DNA of 32,474 nucleotides from Limisphaerales bacterium (GTDB lineage: Bacteria > Verrucomicrobiota > Verrucomicrobiia > Limisphaerales > UBA8199). Below are positions 15,863 through 24,222 of the stretch, in pieces (within the stretch, counting starts at the first letter, position 1; every line of letters begins with the position of its first letter). The notes beneath the pieces were generated by a model. It was not told the origin of the DNA, searched no databases, and saw only the letters and a list, made by a program, of their open reading frames with translations. The position numbers and the translations under genes were made by a program. The stretch spans positions 1 to 32,474 of the forward strand of contig PLZQ01000456.1 in NCBI GenBank assembly GCA_003152225.1, written 5' to 3'.

Positions 15863-16930
15863 TCAGTTGGCTCCGTTGTCGTCCTGATCGGAAAAGCCGT
15901 GACGATCCCAGTTCGGGTCCAGGCCGAGGTCCTTGATCATTTGCAGGTCCTTCTCGACGGGCTGGTTGAGCGTCGTGAGGTAATTCCCCACCATCAGCCC
16001 GCTGGCGCCAGCCATGAAGATCAGGCTTTGGAGGTCGCGCAGATTCACCGTTCGCCCGCCCGCCACGGTGATTTCCTGCTTCGGCAGAATAAACCGGAAG
16101 CAGGCAATGGACTTGAGAATCTCCAGCGGGGGCAGGGGCTCCCGTTGAGCGAAGGGCGTGCCCGCGATGGGATTGAGAAAGTTCATGGGCACAATATGCA
16201 CGCCGAGTGCCTTCAACGCAAAAGCCAGCTCACAGCGGTCCTCGCGCGTCTCCCCCATGCCCAGGATGCCCCCGGAACAGATCTTGATCCCCGCTTGCTT
16301 AAGGTGCTTGATCGTTTGAACCCGTTCCTCGTAGGTGTGCGTCGTACATACCTGCGGGAAGAACCTCCGTGAGGTCTCCAGGTTATGATTGTAGCATTCC
16401 AAACCTGACTGCCGGAGACGATCGGCGACCTTCTGGTTCTTAATCATGCCCAGCGAGGCATCCGGTCGAGCCTGGCCGCTCTGCTTCAACTCCTCCAGCT
16501 CGCGGCAGATCTGCTCCAGCACGGGACCTTCCTCCAGCCCGCGCCAGGCGGCGACCAGGCCCAGCGCGGTAACCCCGTTGGACTTGGCCTCCCTGGCCGC
16601 GGCCAGCACCTCCTCGCGCTTTACCAGGCCGTGGCGGGGCGAGTTGGTTTCATAGGAGGCGGATTGAGCGCAGAAGCGGCAATTCTCAGAGCAGCCGCCG
16701 GCCTTGACGTTTACGATCGAGCACAGATGGATCTTGTTCCCTTTGAAATGCTCGCGGATACGATTAGCCCAGGCAAGCAGATCGAAGATCTCCTCCCGGC
16801 TTTCGAGGTTAAACAGGCATTGGCCCTCGGCGGGGGTAATCTCCCCACCGCCCAGCACTCGCTGGCCTAGCTCGGCAATGCAGACCGTGGGACCGGCGTC
16901 AACTGGTTTCGCGTTCACGGTTGACAGCAT
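15863..16930 (-). CDS. bioB: biotin synthase
   Basis: Radical SAM enzyme that inserts sulphur into dethiobiotin, the last step of biotin synthesis. The frame is open upstream to 17179, but the family begins at the ATG at 16930 (355 aa). The 4Fe-4S cysteines are C80, C84 and C87 in GGCSENCRFCAQS. Further family motifs are ECYNHNLETS, ICSGGILGMGET, MNFLNPIAGTPF and ITVAGGRTVNLRDLQ, whose Arg is the 2Fe-2S cluster ligand. No other bio genes are in the window and no BirA-type operator is visible upstream. The next gene, the M14 peptidase, follows by 5 bp. Confidence 0.97.
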   Translation of the reverse strand: MLSTVNAKPVDAGPTVCIAELGQRVLGGGEITPAEGQCLFNLESREEIFDLLAWANRIREHFKGNKIHLCSIVNVKAGGCSENCRFCAQSASYETNSPRHGLVKREEVLAAAREAKSNGVTALGLVAAWRGLEEGPVLEQICRELEELKQSGQARPDASLGMIKNQKVADRLRQSGLECYNHNLETSRRFFPQVCTTHTYEERVQTIKHLKQAGIKICSGGILGMGETREDRCELAFALKALGVHIVPMNFLNPIAGTPFAQREPLPPLEILKSIACFRFILPKQEITVAGGRTVNLRDLQSLIFMAGASGLMVGNYLTTLNQPVEKDLQMIKDLGLDPNWDRHGFSDQDDNGAN

Positions 16931-17099
16931 ACGCGCTGGCCCTATTTGTGCAAGCCGCGACGGCGGTCGGGTGCTGGCGGGAACGATTCGTGTGGGGCTG
17001 AGCCCAGTGATCGACCGGGCGGTGGCAGGCACAAGGGAGGAACCGAATGGTCCGGCAGGCTCAGCGCGTCCCAACCGGCACCAAGGGGGTGCGCGATGT

Positions 17100-17342
17100 T
17101 TATGCCGATGCGCGTGGGCGGTTATCAGCCTGGGCTTGTGCCGCGCCAGCGGGCAAAACGATGTCGTACTTCTCGCCATCGAACTTCAACACCAGGTGCA
17201 CGCCCGCGAGCTTGTTGGACGCACAGAATTCGAGGGCCGCGGTGGAGCTGACGAAGTCCGCAGCCTCCGAACTGTCTGACGTCCATGAGTCAGTGTCTTT
17301 GTAGTAAAGACCGGTGTCCCTTTGCTGAAGGAGTATTCGCAT
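17100..17342 (-). CDS. small conserved-looking hypothetical protein, 80 aa
   Basis: The protein reads MRILLQQRDTGLYYKDTDSW, then EAADFVSSTAALEFCASNKL and GVHLVLKFDGEKYDIVLP, followed by an Ala/Gln-rich tail. The tidy alternation of strand and helix and the ATG start at 17342 make it look like a real small domain rather than noise. I recall similar short proteins in Verrucomicrobiota genomes but cannot name a family. It is cytoplasmic, with no signal. It lies 169 bp upstream of bioB on the same strand. Confidence 0.6.
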   Translation of the reverse strand: MRILLQQRDTGLYYKDTDSWTSDSSEAADFVSSTAALEFCASNKLAGVHLVLKFDGEKYDIVLPAGAAQAQADNRPRASA

Positions 17343-17589
17343 ACGCTGCTTCCTGCATCGTTTTTGCTGCCTCAGGCAACCCGGCGGCTGGCCCGGTGTG
17401 CCTTCGCTTTTCCAGTGATAAAACAGGCCCGGCTAACTCCGCCTAATTTGCTCCCAACTGTCTGCTCCGCGCAAGCAGGAAATGGCACCGGTGCGTGGAC
17501 GGTTGGAAGCACGAGCCGGGGATGTTCCGTGGCGGCGCCTTCGTTCCCGTCGATTGGCCCGGCGGCAAACGCCCCGGACAACGCGAAAA

Positions 17590-17633
17590 CTAGAGGAGTA
17601 CTAGAGGAACACCAGAGGAACACCACAGGGTGT
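17590..17633. repeat. degenerate 11-bp tandem repeats
   Basis: Four adjacent 11-mers: CTAGAGGAGTA, CTAGAGGAACA, CCAGAGGAACA, CCACAGGGTGT, each drifting by one or a few bases from the previous one. Confidence 0.7.
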
Positions 17634-17756
17634 CACGCGAATTACACCGAGGATACCCGCCCTGCACACGAGATACTCGTCAGCCTGGCGCGCGCGGCGT
17701 GAGGCACCCTGCCAGCCAGCCAGGGCGACCGCGATATACCTTCCGCGGTACACCGG

Positions 17757-17778
17757 ACCCAGAAAGGACCCAGAAAGG
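17757..17778. repeat. perfect 11-bp tandem duplication
   Basis: ACCCAGAAAGG occurs twice head to tail, just before the candidate promoter of the efflux operon. The period is the same as in the array at 17590. Confidence 0.8.
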
Positions 17779-17780
17779 CG

Positions 17781-17810
17781 TTTACACGACGCCCGCTTGG
17801 CGTCTAGTCT
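17781..17810 (+). promoter_or_regulatory. weak candidate promoter for the MacAB-like operon
   Basis: TTTACA (17781-17786, 5 of 6) and TAGTCT (17805-17810, 3 of 6) are spaced by 18 bp, about 18 bp ahead of the adaptor gene ATG. Confidence 0.25.
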
Positions 17811-17827
17811 GTGTAACTGCGATTTAA

Positions 17828-19126
17828 ATGAAGAAGCTTATTGTTTTAGTGGTGCTCGTCGGAATCGGCATCGGTGGCTATTACGGATGGAAGAATTGGC
17901 AGAAGGCCAATGCCGCTGCCACCGTGCCGGAACGCCCGACTACCGCCACGGTCGAACTGCGCGACATTAACTTCTCCGTCAATGCCGCCGGCGAGATGGC
18001 CCCCGCTGAGCAGGTGTCCGTTCGGCCCGAAATCAACGGCAAGGTGGATATCCTCCCCGTGGATCTTGGCGACCACCTCAAGAAGGGCGATCTGCTATTC
18101 AAGCTGGACGACAAGGAACTCCAGCAGCAGCGCGCCTCCAATGTCACCGACATCGAAAAGGCGAAGCTGAACCTGGAAAAGGCTGACCGCGACCACAAGC
18201 GGGCGCAGCAATTGCTGGCCGACAAGCTCATTTCCCAGGAACTCTACGACGATACCAAGACCATCTACGAATTGGCCAAGAACGCCTTGGAAAGTGCCGA
18301 GCGCGCGCTGGCGATCGTTGATGAGCACCTGACCAAAACGGAAGTACGTGCCCCCTTTAATTGCACGGTGCTGACCCGCCCAGTCTCAATCGGTCAGGCG
18401 GTCTCGGGGTCCGACGGTTTTAACGGTGGCACCGAAGTCCTCACCATCGCCGACCTCAACGCCATGATCATCAACGCCCAGGTCAACCAGGCCGATGTCC
18501 CGCGTCTTAAGGTCGGGGAGACGGTCGAAGTCACCGTCGAGGCTGTAGTCGGCTTGCACGCGACCGGCACCGTGGAGCGCATCTCGCCCCAGGCGATCAT
18601 CAAGAATAACATCAAGGGTTACCCGGCTCGCATCGTGCTCAAGAATGTGGACGAGCGTATCCGCCCGGGCATGACGGCCAACGTCAAAATCCCCGTCGCC
18701 TCGGCGGCAAACGTGACCGCCGTGCCGCTGGCGGCAGTGTTTACCGAGAAAAACCCGGACAGTGGGCTGATGGAGCGCTATGTCTATGTGCAGCAAGGCG
18801 AGAGCTTCGAGAAGCGCAACGTCAAGGTGGGTGTCTCCGATTACTCCAGTGCGGAGATTCAGGAGGGCCTCAAAGCCGGCGAGGTCGTTTCGCTCGTCAT
18901 GCCTAAAGAAGAGCTCGAGAAGAAGACGAAGCAATTGGCCGTCCAGAAGAAGGCTGGCGGCGAAACCGGCGCTGCGCCCCCAAAACCCACAGCCCCTGCC
19001 ACTAGTACCGGCACCAACAACACGAGAGCCTCTGCTACCAGCAGCGCGGCCTCCGATAGTGCCCCCAAGACCAGCACGGCCGCCATCAAGGTGTCGATCC
19101 CAGCCGCCATTACCACCCCACGCTGA
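17828..19126 (+). CDS. MacA/HlyD-family periplasmic adaptor
   Basis: Membrane-fusion protein of 432 aa linking an inner-membrane ABC transporter to an outer-membrane channel. The N-terminal anchor is MKKLIVLVVLVGIGIGGYYG. Then comes the barrel-sandwich half-motif (AEQVSVRPEINGKVDILPVD, GDHLKKGDLLFKLDD), a coiled-coil hairpin (about 95-160), the second half (VRAPFNCTVLTRPVSIGQAV) and a beta-barrel domain ending in RIRPGMTANVKIPV. The last ~60 residues are a Pro/Ala/Thr/Ser-rich low-complexity tail, unusual for MacA. It heads a four-gene operon with the ATPase and two permeases; no TolC gene is attached here. Confidence 0.92.
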   Translation: MKKLIVLVVLVGIGIGGYYGWKNWQKANAAATVPERPTTATVELRDINFSVNAAGEMAPAEQVSVRPEINGKVDILPVDLGDHLKKGDLLFKLDDKELQQQRASNVTDIEKAKLNLEKADRDHKRAQQLLADKLISQELYDDTKTIYELAKNALESAERALAIVDEHLTKTEVRAPFNCTVLTRPVSIGQAVSGSDGFNGGTEVLTIADLNAMIINAQVNQADVPRLKVGETVEVTVEAVVGLHATGTVERISPQAIIKNNIKGYPARIVLKNVDERIRPGMTANVKIPVASAANVTAVPLAAVFTEKNPDSGLMERYVYVQQGESFEKRNVKVGVSDYSSAEIQEGLKAGEVVSLVMPKEELEKKTKQLAVQKKAGGETGAAPPKPTAPATSTGTNNTRASATSSAASDSAPKTSTAAIKVSIPAAITTPR

Positions 19127-19131
19127 CCCGG

Positions 19132-19166
19132 CTCACGTTTCACGCCTCATGCTTTACGCCACATGC
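19132..19166. repeat. five heptamers whose last unit contains the ATPase start codon
   Basis: Adjacent 7-mers CTCACGT, TTCACGC, CTCATGC, TTTACGC, CACATGC fill the gap between the adaptor and the ATPase. The final unit carries the ATG at 19163-19165. On the opposite strand the core reads GCGTGA, which resembles the CGTGA heptamers inside the M14 gene. Confidence 0.75.
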
Positions 19167-19903
19167 CCCTTGTCGAACTTCGCAACGTCAGCAAGATCTA
19201 CCGCCTAGGCGAGGAGGAAATCCGCGCCCTGGATGATATCTCGTTGGACATCGGGGAGGGTGAGTTCATCTCCATCATCGGCCCGTCCGGGAGCGGCAAG
19301 TCAACGTTGATGCACATCCTCGGCTGCCTGGACTCGCCGAGCAAAGGGACCATCCGGCTCGACGGCGTGATGATCGAAAAGGCGTCCGCACGGCAGCTCG
19401 CCGCCATTCGCAACCGCAAGATTGGTTTCGTGTTCCAGTTCTTCAATCTGCTGCCCAAGCTCAATGTGGTGCAGAACGTGGAGTTGCCGATGATCTATAG
19501 CGGCGTCTCCGGCAAGGAGCGCCGTCAGCGTGCGTTGGCTGCCCTGGACGCGGTGGATTTGGCCAATCGCGCCAAACACCGGCCCAGCCAGCTTTCGGGC
19601 GGCCAGCAACAACGCGTTGCGATCGCCCGCGCCCTGGTCAATAGCCCGCGCATCGTCTTCGCCGACGAACCCACAGGGAACCTCGACTCCCACACTGGCG
19701 ATGCCATCCTCAGTCTCTTTCGCAAGCTCAGCCATGAGGGCCGTACCATCGTGCTCGTCACCCATGACCCTGAGATCGCCGCCGTGACGCCGCGCCGGAT
19801 TGAGATTCGGGACGGGAAGATTGCCACTAAAATCGATCTGACCCTGGCCGGCATGGACCGGCGCTCCGGGTCAGGCGAGGCTGCGGTGGTTGCCCAACCA
19901 TGA
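19163..19903 (+). CDS. MacB/LolD-type ABC transporter ATPase
   Basis: The 246-aa nucleotide-binding subunit has the Walker A motif [11 protein letters not shown] (about residues 38-48), the Q-loop [20 protein letters not shown], the signature [15 protein letters not shown], Walker [13 protein letters not shown] and the switch His in [10 protein letters not shown]. This is the LolD/MacB/FtsE subgroup, which drives mechanotransmission permeases rather than classic import. The stop overlaps the next gene by four bases (ATGA at 19900), so the subunits are translationally coupled. The ATG has no Shine-Dalgarno; it lies inside a heptamer repeat. Confidence 0.96.
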   Translation: MPLVELRNVSKIYRLGEEEIRALDDISLDIGEGEFISIIGPSGSGKSTLMHILGCLDSPSKGTIRLDGVMIEKASARQLAAIRNRKIGFVFQFFNLLPKLNVVQNVELPMIYSGVSGKERRQRALAALDAVDLANRAKHRPSQLSGGQQQRVAIARALVNSPRIVFADEPTGNLDSHTGDAILSLFRKLSHEGRTIVLVTHDPEIAAVTPRRIEIRDGKIATKIDLTLAGMDRRSGSGEAAVVAQP

Positions 19904-21357
19904 GCGCTGGGCCGTTGGCAGCCTCGCCGGAAGCCCTCCGCCATTCGTGGGCGCAGCTTGGCATATCCATCCTGGCCGGCATGCGCGAGATTTGGTCGCA
20001 CAAGTTCCGGTCTCTCCTGACGATGTTGGGCATTATCCTCGGCGTCTCCAGCCTGGTCGCGATGTCCGCCCTGGTCGCCGGGATGGAGAAAGGCGCCAAA
20101 GAGGCGCTCGTGGCCATCGGCGGGCTGGAAAAGGTGAGTATCACGCCCCAAGGCCTCCCCGTCGAGCAGCGGCACCTCTCCGACCAGGCCGTCGGCATTA
20201 CCATCAACGACGTGGAGGCGCTTAGGCAGAGCGCGCCGTTGGTAACGCTCTTTTCGCCGGAGATGCGCATGCCGGCGACCTTGTCGGCCAAGGGAAAGAC
20301 TTTCCGCCCCTGGAACTGCATGGGCGTGTGGCCTGCCGCGCTGGAGATGAATGAACACGTGATCGAATATGGCCGGATGTTCAACGAGTTGGATGATGAG
20401 ATTGCTCGAAACGTGTGCGTCATCGGGACCGCCACCCGCGATGAGCTCTGGGGCGCCCCCGAGAAGGTTGGCCAGGAAATCAACCCGGTCGGCGAAACGA
20501 TCTTCATCAACGGCGTGCCCTTTACGATCATCGGCATGTTCAAGCACTATGAGAGCGAAGAGGAACGCAAAGAACGCTTGCTTGCCCAGAGCAAGGCCGC
20601 GCAGCCACAGGCGGGCGGCGTGGTGCGCAACCAGGGTTGGGGCGGCAGCAAGCGTCGGTCTAACTTCGTCTTTTACCTCAAGAATGCCACTGTCTATCTA
20701 CCGCTGAACACGGTTTGGATGAAGTTTCGCGCCGGCGCGAGCCAGTTCTCCATCTCTTCCGGCGGCGGCGGCAGCCGCACCATCTCCGGCACGACCGGTG
20801 ATCCGCGGCTCTCGGGCTTATCAGTGAAGATCGCGACCGTGGACAAGCTGTCCGAGTCCTTGCAGCAAATCCACAATGTTCTCATGCACACGCACAAAGG
20901 GATCGAAGACTTCAGCTTCTTCACCCAGGAGGATTGGGCCGACCAGATCAACACCTTTATCCACAACGCCCGTTTGAGCGGCAGTCTCATTGCCGGCATT
21001 AGCCTGTTGGTGGGCGGCATTGGCATCATGAACATCATGCTCGCCAGTATCTCCGAGCGGGTGCGCGAAATCGGCATCCGCAAATCCGTCGGCGCGGCCA
21101 CGAGCGACATCTTTACCCAGATCCTCGTCGAGTCCGTCGTCATCGCCATCCTCGGTGGCCTGACCGGGCTGGCGACTTCCTTCGCGCTGGTCAACCTGAT
21201 CAGTTCTTTCTCGCCAACGGACAACGCGCCGATCATTAAGATTACCGCCCTCGCTATCGCCTTCGCCTTCAGCGTCCTGGTCGGGGTGGTCGCGGGTATC
21301 TTCCCCGCCATTAAGGCCGCGCGGCTCAATCCGATACAGGCGCTCAGATATGAGTAA
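19900..21357 (+). CDS. MacB-like ABC transporter permease 1
   Basis: The 485-aa inner-membrane protein has the MacB-PCD/FtsX layout. One transmembrane helix comes near the N-terminus ([20 protein letters not shown]). A large periplasmic domain follows (about 65-350), then three C-terminal helices ([60 protein letters not shown]), ending in [14 protein letters not shown] basic, Gly/Trp-rich insert (about 235-260, [18 protein letters not shown]) sits in the periplasmic domain. It overlaps the ATPase by 4 bp. It is a paralogue of the next gene. Confidence 0.94.
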   Translation: MSAGPLAASPEALRHSWAQLGISILAGMREIWSHKFRSLLTMLGIILGVSSLVAMSALVAGMEKGAKEALVAIGGLEKVSITPQGLPVEQRHLSDQAVGITINDVEALRQSAPLVTLFSPEMRMPATLSAKGKTFRPWNCMGVWPAALEMNEHVIEYGRMFNELDDEIARNVCVIGTATRDELWGAPEKVGQEINPVGETIFINGVPFTIIGMFKHYESEEERKERLLAQSKAAQPQAGGVVRNQGWGGSKRRSNFVFYLKNATVYLPLNTVWMKFRAGASQFSISSGGGGSRTISGTTGDPRLSGLSVKIATVDKLSESLQQIHNVLMHTHKGIEDFSFFTQEDWADQINTFIHNARLSGSLIAGISLLVGGIGIMNIMLASISERVREIGIRKSVGAATSDIFTQILVESVVIAILGGLTGLATSFALVNLISSFSPTDNAPIIKITALAIAFAFSVLVGVVAGIFPAIKAARLNPIQALRYE

Positions 21358-21361
21358 GCGG

Positions 21362-21447
21362 GGAGTAATGGAGTGGTGGAGTAATGGAGTGCTGTCATCC
21401 CAACACCCCATCACTCCACCTCTCCATCACCCCATCCTCTCCTTCCC
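21362..21447. repeat. octamer-built inverted repeat in the permease 1-permease 2 gap
   Basis: The left arm (21362-21391) reads in octamers GGAGTAAT, GGAGTGGT, GGAGTAAT, GGAGTGCT. The right arm (21404-21433) reads ACCCCATC, ACTCCACC, TCTCCATC, ACCCCATC from 21405. The arms pair at 25 of 30 positions across a 12-nt loop, and the octamer phase continues (CTCTCCTT, CCCATGAC) into the permease 2 start codon at 21448. The element fills nearly the whole 90-bp gap. No Shine-Dalgarno is visible. Confidence 0.85.
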
Positions 21448-22803
21448 ATGACCCTCTCCAACACCCTCATCGTCGGTCTGAAGGAAGTATGGTCGCACAA
21501 GTTCCGCTCCGTGCTCACCATGCTGGGCATCATCCTCGGTGTCGCCAGCCTGGTCGGCATGGCCGCCATCATCAAAGGCATGGAGAACGGCATGAGAGAG
21601 ACCATGATCGCGATGGGCGGCGCGGATCGGGTCAACGTGGACGAACAGGAAGTGCCTGCCGAGCAGGAACACCTCGCGGACCAGGCGCCCGGCAACACCA
21701 TGGCCGACGTCGAAGCCTTGCGCGGCTGCGCCCCGCTCATGCGCCTGGTGTCGCCCAAGATGGACGTGGACGACATCGTCGTGACCCGGGGCGACAAGAC
21801 CTTCATGGTGTGGGATGCGGCCGGCGTGTGGCCAGCCGCGCTGGAGATGTACCTGCACACCCTCGAGCACGGACGCTTCTTCACCGACCTCGACGAGGAA
21901 AACGCCAACCCCGTGTGCGTCATCGGGACTGGCATCCGAGACGAACTGTTCGGGTCGCCGGAGCAGACCGGGCAGGAAATCATTCCGATCGGCGAGATTA
22001 TCAACCTTAACGGGCAACCCTTCACGATCGTGGGCATGTTCACCCACTACGAAAGCGAGCAGGATAGGAAGAAGCGGGAGCAGGCGAAAAAGCATCCCAA
22101 GGAAGCGCAGGCCGGTCCCGCCCGCCGGAAAGGGTGGGGCCGGGGCGGCAATTGGGCCTTCGAACGCAAGAATCTCACTCTCTATATGCCGCTCAACACC
22201 GCCTGGGTCCGTTTCCGTGCCGCGGGCGATGCCAACGGCATCCCGGACAACCGGCTCTCTGACATTGGCCTGAAGGTAACGAGCCTTGATCAAATGGAAC
22301 CCGCTCTGCAGCAAACGCGGAATGTCCTCATGTTCGTCCATCACGGCATCGAGGATTTCCGCTTCCGTACCCAGGAGAACCAAGTGGAGGCCATCAACAA
22401 GCAGATTCATAACGCCCGCATGAGCGGCGGGGTCATCGCCGCCATCAGCCTGCTGGTGGGCGGCATCGGCATTATGAACATCATGCTCGCCAGCATCAAC
22501 GAGCGCATCCGCGAGATTGGTATCTGCAAAGCCGTCGGCGCCACCGGACTCTCCATTTTCATCCAGGTTCTCATGGAAAGCATCGTCATCGCTCTCCTCG
22601 GCGCGGCCTTGGGCGTTGCCGCCTCCTATGGCTTTGTGCGTGTGCTGGAACAGATCAGTCCCACTGCCAACGCGCCGGTTATTACCCCTGCCGCGATGAG
22701 CATAGCCATCCTTTTTAGCGCTGCCGTAGGTGTGTTCGCCGGTCTCTTTCCGGCGTTGAAAGCCGCCCGGCTGCATCCGATTCAGGCGTTGAGGTACGAA
22801 TAG
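21448..22803 (+). CDS. MacB-like ABC transporter permease 2
   Basis: The 451-aa paralogue of the preceding gene has the same order: [20 protein letters not shown] near the N-terminus, a large periplasmic domain, then [20 protein letters not shown], a second and a third helix, and the end [13 protein letters not shown]. It also has a basic Gly/Trp insert (ARRKGWGRGGNWAF, about 227-240). Two different permeases with one ATPase suggest a heterodimeric transporter, unlike the MacB homodimer, in which ATPase and permease are fused. Substrate is unknown: a lipid, lipoprotein, peptide or drug is possible. It is the last gene of the operon. Confidence 0.94.
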   Translation: MTLSNTLIVGLKEVWSHKFRSVLTMLGIILGVASLVGMAAIIKGMENGMRETMIAMGGADRVNVDEQEVPAEQEHLADQAPGNTMADVEALRGCAPLMRLVSPKMDVDDIVVTRGDKTFMVWDAAGVWPAALEMYLHTLEHGRFFTDLDEENANPVCVIGTGIRDELFGSPEQTGQEIIPIGEIINLNGQPFTIVGMFTHYESEQDRKKREQAKKHPKEAQAGPARRKGWGRGGNWAFERKNLTLYMPLNTAWVRFRAAGDANGIPDNRLSDIGLKVTSLDQMEPALQQTRNVLMFVHHGIEDFRFRTQENQVEAINKQIHNARMSGGVIAAISLLVGGIGIMNIMLASINERIREIGICKAVGATGLSIFIQVLMESIVIALLGAALGVAASYGFVRVLEQISPTANAPVITPAAMSIAILFSAAVGVFAGLFPALKAARLHPIQALRYE

Positions 22804-22921
22804 AGTGCCACAGGGACACTGCGGCGAGGGCATCGGCCAGTATTCGGGTACACTTTCGCAGCCTGGTTCCAGCGCCGCTCTGACGGGTAAGCCGTTTTCT
22901 GCCGCGTCTCGGACAAGATTA

Positions 22922-22933
22922 GTTTATATAAAC
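22922..22933. promoter_or_regulatory. 12-bp perfect AT-rich palindrome
   Basis: GTTTATATAAAC lies in an AT-rich island (about 22918-22950) within an otherwise GC-rich 258-bp gap, about 130 bp ahead of the AraC-type gene. It could be an operator or part of a promoter; no -35 partner is convincing. Confidence 0.3.
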
Positions 22934-23061
22934 ATTACTATTTCCAACTCGAAAACGATCACCTCCCACAGCCGCTTTGGGTAGAGTATAGGGGATCAAC
23001 CTAGCGCAAAATAGGGCCGATACTGATTGAGTCTTGCCTGGGATTCTCGTAATTTGCTGCA

Positions 23062-24084
23062 ATGCAAACAACATTTGTTCGGCACGCGTCGGACGACGGC
23101 GGGCTCTCTGAAGCCTCCGATTCCGGGCCTGCCACACGGCGTGGCGGCCGGGTGGCCCGGGCAAAGGAACCCGCTTTCAAGGCGCGCAGCAACAGCGGCC
23201 CCAACTCTGAGCGGAACCTGATTGAGGCCTTAAGCAACTCCAAGGTATTTCAAGATTACGAGAGTGCTTTCACCGAGGCAACCGGATTGCCGGTGGCTTT
23301 GCGCGCGGTAGAATCCTGGCAGCTTCCGCATCATGGGCAGCGCAACGAAAGCCCCTTTTGTGCGTTGGTGCTGGAGACCAGCCGTGCCTGCGCTTCCTGC
23401 TTGCAGGTGCAGGAGAAGCTGGCGGCAGGCGCAACTGAGGAGCCGCACACCGTAAGTTGTCCGGCCGGTCTTTGCGATACCGCCGTGCCGGTGCGATTGG
23501 GTGACCGATTAATTGGTTTTTTGCAGACCGGTCAGGTCTTTCGCAAGACGCCGACCCAGGCGCAGTTCGAGCGCACGGCTCGTTTAGTGGCGGAGTGGGG
23601 TGTGAACGTGGACTCCGAGAAGTTGAAAGTGGCCTATTTTGCCACGCCTGTAGTACCGAGCAAACGGCACGAAGCCGTGATCAAATTGCTGGCCATTTTC
23701 GCCCAACACCTCTCGATGCTCAGCAACCAGGTAGTGCTCCAGCAGGATAACGCGGAACCGCCGGTCATCACCCGCGCCAAAGAGTTCATCCAAGAGCACC
23801 AGACTGAGAGCCTGCGGCTCGGTCACGTCGCCAAGGCGGTCAACACCAGCACTTTCTATTTCTGCAAGATGTTCAAGAAAGTGACCGGGATTAACTTCAC
23901 GGATTACCTTTCGCGCGTGCGCATCGAGAAATCCAAAAACCTGCTGCTCAATCCAAACTTGCGGGTAAGCGAGATTGCCTTCGAGGTCGGGTTCCAATCG
24001 TTGACGCATTTCAACCGTGTGTTTAAGAAGATTCTGGGACAATCGCCCACCGAGTATCGGTCGCAGTTGTTGGGCAATAGCTAA
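23062..24084 (+). CDS. AraC-family regulator with PocR sensory domain
   Basis: The 340-aa transcription regulator starts with a variable, basic tail (about 1-50). A PocR-type ligand-binding domain (about 52-225) follows, marked by its cysteine cluster: CALVLETSRACASCLQVQEK, then VSCPAGLCDTAVPV and RLIGFLQTGQVF. The C-terminal AraC double helix-turn-helix comes next (about 240-337: LGHVAKAVNTSTFYFCKMFK, SEIAFEVGFQSLTHFNRVFK, GQSPTEYRSQ). PocR domains are thought to bind small organic ligands; in Salmonella PocR controls propanediol use. The Cys residues could also bind metal. It may control the acyl-CoA synthetase gene 138 bp downstream on the same strand. Confidence 0.92.
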   Translation: MQTTFVRHASDDGGLSEASDSGPATRRGGRVARAKEPAFKARSNSGPNSERNLIEALSNSKVFQDYESAFTEATGLPVALRAVESWQLPHHGQRNESPFCALVLETSRACASCLQVQEKLAAGATEEPHTVSCPAGLCDTAVPVRLGDRLIGFLQTGQVFRKTPTQAQFERTARLVAEWGVNVDSEKLKVAYFATPVVPSKRHEAVIKLLAIFAQHLSMLSNQVVLQQDNAEPPVITRAKEFIQEHQTESLRLGHVAKAVNTSTFYFCKMFKKVTGINFTDYLSRVRIEKSKNLLLNPNLRVSEIAFEVGFQSLTHFNRVFKKILGQSPTEYRSQLLGNS

Positions 24085-24137
24085 GCAGATTCCTTCCCAC
24101 GCCGCTGCGCGGTTGTCGTGCAAAATATGGTGAACTA

Positions 24138-24166
24138 TTGCCAAAGCCGGTGAAGTCTGGCATAAG
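24138..24166 (+). promoter_or_regulatory. candidate promoter for the acyl-CoA synthetase/GNAT gene
   Basis: TTGCCA (24138-24143, 5 of 6) and CATAAG (24161-24166, 4 of 6) are separated by exactly 17 bp. Transcription would begin near 24173, about 50 bp ahead of the ATG. Confidence 0.45.
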
Positions 24167-24222
24167 GTCTCCCGGCACATTGGCACCGTTCAATTCGTTT
24201 CCCGAATGAGGACACGCAAATC

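Larger units (their letters stand above)
17343..17827. other. 485-bp intergenic region upstream of the MacAB-like operon
   Basis: Divergent control region between the 80-aa gene and the efflux operon. It contains two short tandem arrays with 11-bp period, listed separately, and a weak promoter at its right end. The forward frame 17322-17702 has no resemblance to a protein family. Confidence 0.5.

Noticed and set aside
21427-22833. Long reverse frame opposite permease 2, and a similar one at 19525-20547
   Set aside because: Both read as His/Asp/Gly/Val-rich complement of known transport genes without start signals or family motifs.
24173-24200. TTGGCAC near 24180 as a sigma-54 -24 element
   Set aside because: The -12 TTGC element is missing at the required spacing.
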